Assembly: GCA_028278225.1 (NCBI GenBank)
Contig: JANQEU010000031.1
Span: forward strand, 1 to 64,000
From: Cyclobacteriaceae bacterium
GTDB lineage: Bacteria > Bacteroidota > Bacteroidia > Cytophagales > Cyclobacteriaceae
Length of the DNA stretch: 64,000 nucleotides
Direction: 5' to 3'
In this document: positions 60,954-64,000 of the stretch, piece by piece
Layout: each line of letters starts with the position of its first letter
Position numbering within the stretch: the first letter of the stretch is position 1
The notes under the pieces: generated by a model
Told to the model about the DNA's origin: nothing
What the model saw: the letters and a program-made list of their open reading frames with translations, nothing else
The model's database searches: none
Translations under genes and position numbers: made by a program

Positions 60954-63469
60954 TATTTCCCAAACTGGTTGATCACCGTTATTAAGGCGGCCAGACCGGT
61001 GGTGATACTTACAATTTCCGATGGTCTAAGGGGGATTTTAGGAGGTTTTACAGGAACAATAACCTCCGCACCCGACGTGACCTTTGGATATGTCTTGAAA
61101 AATAAAAACCTTTTTGTACGATCCACTTCACCATTGGCGTGGACAACATAGGTATAACCTCTCTTCGCTCTTGTATCAAACCCACCAGCTTTATTGATAT
61201 AGTATAGGGCTGACCTTTTACTATCATACTGCACGGTATTCGGGTACAATACCTGGCCTCTTAGTCTAACTGTTTCGAGTTCTTTGGGTATGATGATGAT
61301 ATCTCCTTCCTCCAGGACTATATCTTCGGCAGATCCGGGATCATTTAGAATGGTCTCAAGATCAAGTGCGATGGATTCGCTATGTTTAATATCAATATCG
61401 CCTAAAAGTGGATTTCTCTTTTTGATCTCACTTAACCTCTCCCTCTTGGCACTTGCAGCTATGTTCTCATTAGAGAATTCCAAAGCCCCAATATAATTTG
61501 TAATTTCCTTGTCGATATTAGCATTAATTACCTTGTCCGCTTCGGAATTAACGGTATCCAGGTTAGATTTAACTGCATAAAGATCAGCTATCTTCCTGGC
61601 TAGTTCATTACTTTCCTCGTAGAACTCAGTTCTTCGAATCAAGTTAGCCCCAGGCCTGTGTGCCCACCGTGTAAGGCCCCCTGACCGCTTTATCAGGTCG
61701 GATACTCTTTCCTCACGTGAAGTGATTGCATATGATCCGGGATACAAAATTTCTCCAACAATGGTTACTGTGGATTCGTTGAAATAATCAGGATTTCTCC
61801 TAACAATTACATGATCAAATGGATTCAATACGGTGTTAGCAATATTTTCATTACTTAAAAAATCCCCATCAACATTAAATACGGTTATTTCCCTTTGATT
61901 TAACGGGTTTTGATCAACTGCTATTCTCGATATTTCAACTGTCCCATTTTTGGCAGCGTTCTTAATCCCTTTGGCCATGAATATCAACTCATCCAGTGAC
62001 ATTCCCTCGGAATATCTGAACGACCCACCCTCTACAACTTCACCCGATATTTTGACAAATGGTTGCTCAACTATATCATGAATACTAAGAACTTTTACCT
62101 GATCCTCTCTTTTCAGGAGAAAATCCTCGCTGTTTCCATTAAGTATAGTGCTAAGGTTCACAGATAGGGATTCTGTTTTGTAATCATCACCTGTCCTTAT
62201 GATGAGAACTCTATCGGTAACAGCATCTCCACGAACTCCACTTGCCAAATCTACCAGATCTCTCAGGGTCATCCCATCAGTCAAGGCATAACTACCCGGG
62301 CGGTATATCGCTCCGTCTACATTCACCCTATTCCTATATCGGTCCAGGACTCCCCCAATTGCAAGTATATCACCGTCAGAAAGGGTAAAAATTTCATATT
62401 GTCCCTCCTCAATATCAGAAACCGCTTTTTCCCCGGATATTATCCGTTCAAGTTTTAATTGAACTTTGTATGCATTACTGGTAAATCCCCCGGCATATTG
62501 TATTGCTTTCTTAGCTGTCTCTCCTTCTATGACTTCGTAGTAGCCAGGGCTTTTCACTTCCCCCTTGACCAAAACACGATTAATATATGGTTTGACCCTT
62601 ATAACATCTTCACTTTCAAGCCTGACATTGAAATCCGCTTTCCCTAATGTCAGAAACTCATACAGATCTACTTTAGCAATTAATTTGCCACTTCTAAAAA
62701 CTTCAATTTCCCGTAAAGTTCCGTTATCAGTTGGTCCGCTCGCAGCGTACAATGCATTGAACGCTGTTGAAAATCCGCTCAAAGTATAGGTTCCGGGAAC
62801 ATTTACTTCTCCGACTATATGCACATTTATTGATCTCGCATTTCCCAAAGAAACCTGTAAAAAAGTTGTAGGATTCGAGCCTGTTAAATCAGAATATACC
62901 TTTGAAAGTCTTGTGGTGATCCTTTGTTTGGCCTGATCAACAGTCAGTCCATTCAGATTTATAGGGCCGATGTTACTTAAGGTAAGGAACCCATCTGGTG
63001 AGATTATAGCGGTGTAATATTTTTCCGAAGTTCCATATATGTCAACATATAGTTCATCGCCCGGACCCAGCTTGTAGTTCTTTGGTGTAGGTAGATTCAC
63101 GTCTGGCGTAAATGACAGTTTGCTCCCCTTTGCAAATAGATCTAATCCAAAAACTGAGAACTTCTCGGAATGACCGGAAGAAGGCTCGGATTGTTCGACA
63201 GTAACCGGTAATCGTTCACGTTCATTTATCGTCTCTTGTACCAGATCAATGTCCCCTGCTAACTGCTTTTGCAAGAGGATTAACTGTTCATCCGTATAAC
63301 CCTGGGAAGCGGCAATTTGAAGGATCTCCGTATCACTGAATCCAAGAGAACGAGCATTTAAGATCAGGTCCTGATAGGATTGAACAGGATTTTGTGCGAA
63401 AATCAAATTCAAACAACACGTCCCTGCTATTAGCCATATAGCCAGCCTTACGACAATGTGATTAGGCAT
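60953..63469 (-). CDS. wza: SLBB-domain polysaccharide export protein (Wza-like)
   Basis: The ATG at 63469 is chosen because the promoter box at 63488-63495 lies upstream of it and covers a TTG alternative. The 838-residue protein has a signal peptide (AIWLIAGTCCLNLIFAQ), a Poly_export domain (LGPGDELYVDIYG) and about six SLBB repeats marked by VGEVNVPGTYTL, KGEVKSPGYYEV, DGAIYRPGSYAL, SGEVVEGGSFRY, VGEILYPGSYAI and RGQVLYPNTVQY. A C-terminal hydrophobic helix follows. It forms the outer-membrane export channel. Confidence 0.93.
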   Translation of the reverse strand: MPNHIVVRLAIWLIAGTCCLNLIFAQNPVQSYQDLILNARSLGFSDTEILQIAASQGYTDEQLILLQKQLAGDIDLVQETINERERLPVTVEQSEPSSGHSEKFSVFGLDLFAKGSKLSFTPDVNLPTPKNYKLGPGDELYVDIYGTSEKYYTAIISPDGFLTLSNIGPINLNGLTVDQAKQRITTRLSKVYSDLTGSNPTTFLQVSLGNARSINVHIVGEVNVPGTYTLSGFSTAFNALYAASGPTDNGTLREIEVFRSGKLIAKVDLYEFLTLGKADFNVRLESEDVIRVKPYINRVLVKGEVKSPGYYEVIEGETAKKAIQYAGGFTSNAYKVQLKLERIISGEKAVSDIEEGQYEIFTLSDGDILAIGGVLDRYRNRVNVDGAIYRPGSYALTDGMTLRDLVDLASGVRGDAVTDRVLIIRTGDDYKTESLSVNLSTILNGNSEDFLLKREDQVKVLSIHDIVEQPFVKISGEVVEGGSFRYSEGMSLDELIFMAKGIKNAAKNGTVEISRIAVDQNPLNQREITVFNVDGDFLSNENIANTVLNPFDHVIVRRNPDYFNESTVTIVGEILYPGSYAITSREERVSDLIKRSGGLTRWAHRPGANLIRRTEFYEESNELARKIADLYAVKSNLDTVNSEADKVINANIDKEITNYIGALEFSNENIAASAKRERLSEIKKRNPLLGDIDIKHSESIALDLETILNDPGSAEDIVLEEGDIIIIPKELETVRLRGQVLYPNTVQYDSKRSALYYINKAGGFDTRAKRGYTYVVHANGEVDRTKRFLFFKTYPKVTSGAEVIVPVKPPKIPLRPSEIVSITTGLAALITVINQFGK

Positions 63470-63487
63470 ACCATTATTTATCAGCTG

Positions 63488-63495
63488 CAAAGCTA
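63488..63495 (-). promoter_or_regulatory. Minus-7 box of the wza-wzz operon
   Basis: TAGCTTTG on the minus strand fits TAnnTTTG and gives a leader of about 15 bases to the ATG at 63469. It may drive the whole minus-strand run down to 52168. Confidence 0.5.
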
Positions 63496-63603
63496 ATAAG
63501 GCTGTGGGAATTAGCTGTTTGGTTTTGAGAAATTAAGTATCACTTTAATATTTAAGGCGAATCAACAGAGGTGAGTCAATACCTAATACCAAACGCCTAA
63601 AGC

Positions 63604-63999
63604 CTAGTATGCATTCTCACTACCATGCCACAGGGTAAGGATTGTTAATATGATGATCTTAAAGTCCAGGAACATTGACCAGTTCTTGACATAAAACCTG
63701 TCTAATCTTACTCGTCCGCTCATAGCGCTAAACTCTGAAGTTTCCCCACGATAGCCTTTTGCCTGTGCCAGCCCTGTAATCCCGGGTTTTACTGCGTGTC
63801 GTTGCCAGAATTTCTCAATGGATGGCTGGAACTGCTCATTGAGCTTTATTGGATGAGGACGTGGACCAACAATGGACATATCACCTAAAAATACATTAAT
63901 AAATTGCGGTAATTCGTCAATACTGGTTTTGCGCAATATGGTACCAACCCGCGTAACTCTCGAATCATTCCTTGTTGCCTGTTTTGAATCTGCCTCCTT
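63604..63999 (-). CDS. Sugar transferase (WcaJ/WbaP type), C-terminal part, cut by the window end
   Basis: The frame stays open to the window edge, starting with [19 protein letters not shown], and covers the last 131 residues of a bacterial sugar transferase: [43 protein letters not shown] and [21 protein letters not shown]. The same blocks occur in the gene at 42658-44037, so it is a paralogous initiating transferase. The 5' part lies outside the window. Its distance to the wza start is 134 bases. Confidence 0.9.
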   Translation of the reverse strand, partial: KEADSKQATRNDSRVTRVGTILRKTSIDELPQFINVFLGDMSIVGPRPHPIKLNEQFQPSIEKFWQRHAVKPGITGLAQAKGYRGETSEFSAMSGRVRLDRFYVKNWSMFLDFKIIILTILTLWHGSENAY

Positions 64000-64000
64000 A

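Overview
The window comes from a chromosome of a Bacteroidota bacterium, most likely of the Cytophagales type. The evidence is a recurrent promoter box TAnnTTTG just upstream of many genes (the Bacteroidota minus-7 element), few Shine-Dalgarno-like sites, a TonB-dependent receptor with an N-terminal carboxypeptidase-regulatory-like domain, a C-terminal type IX secretion sorting domain, a eukaryote-type (GT3) glycogen synthase, and an ECF sigma factor followed by an anti-sigma/TonB-like protein. No rRNA, intact tRNA, CRISPR array, insertion sequence or prophage is visible. The genus cannot be told from the sequence alone.

From 1 to 24 kb the window is mostly housekeeping. It starts with the tail of a GIY-YIG-type nuclease and a DUF2461 gene, then murF. 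A tightly packed minus-strand operon follows (hemerythrin-like protein, yqgF, def, methionine/glutamine-type aminotransferase, omega-amidase). Then come a C-terminal processing protease with homogentisate dioxygenase, glycogen synthase, a zinc-ribbon membrane protein with an SLC13 carboxylate transporter, a DMT exporter, dusB divergent from a CPBP protease, cdsA, glutamate dehydrogenase, phosphatidylserine decarboxylase, an RDD protein, a ribD-cupin-fRMsr operon and prmC.

From 23 to 41 kb lie regulatory and envelope modules. These are an ECF sigma factor with an anti-sigma-like/TonB fusion, divergent from a von Willebrand A protein; a VapBC-like toxin-antitoxin pair; and an aldo/keto reductase. 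A TPP riboswitch sits in front of a TonB-dependent receptor, next to a NadR-like kinase and a PnuC-family permease, which together look like a thiamin or pyridine-nucleoside salvage locus. After guaB comes a partner-switching triad (SpoIIE phosphatase, STAS protein, RsbW-like kinase) that runs into two SurA/PpiC-like periplasmic chaperones and a MoxR ATPase. pheS closes the region on the other strand.

From 41.4 kb to the right edge is a surface polysaccharide (capsule/exopolysaccharide) locus. It contains a WecA/MraY-type and a WcaJ-type initiating transferase, two Wzi-like outer-membrane proteins on either side of a Wzx flippase, and a secreted sugar-dehydrogenase-like/diheme-cytochrome protein. 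On the minus strand are four glycosyltransferases, a methyltransferase, an O-antigen polymerase/ligase, a sulfotransferase, Wzz and Wza. A second WcaJ-type transferase is cut by the window end. The gene set predicts a Wzx/Wzy-dependent, probably sulfated, polysaccharide.
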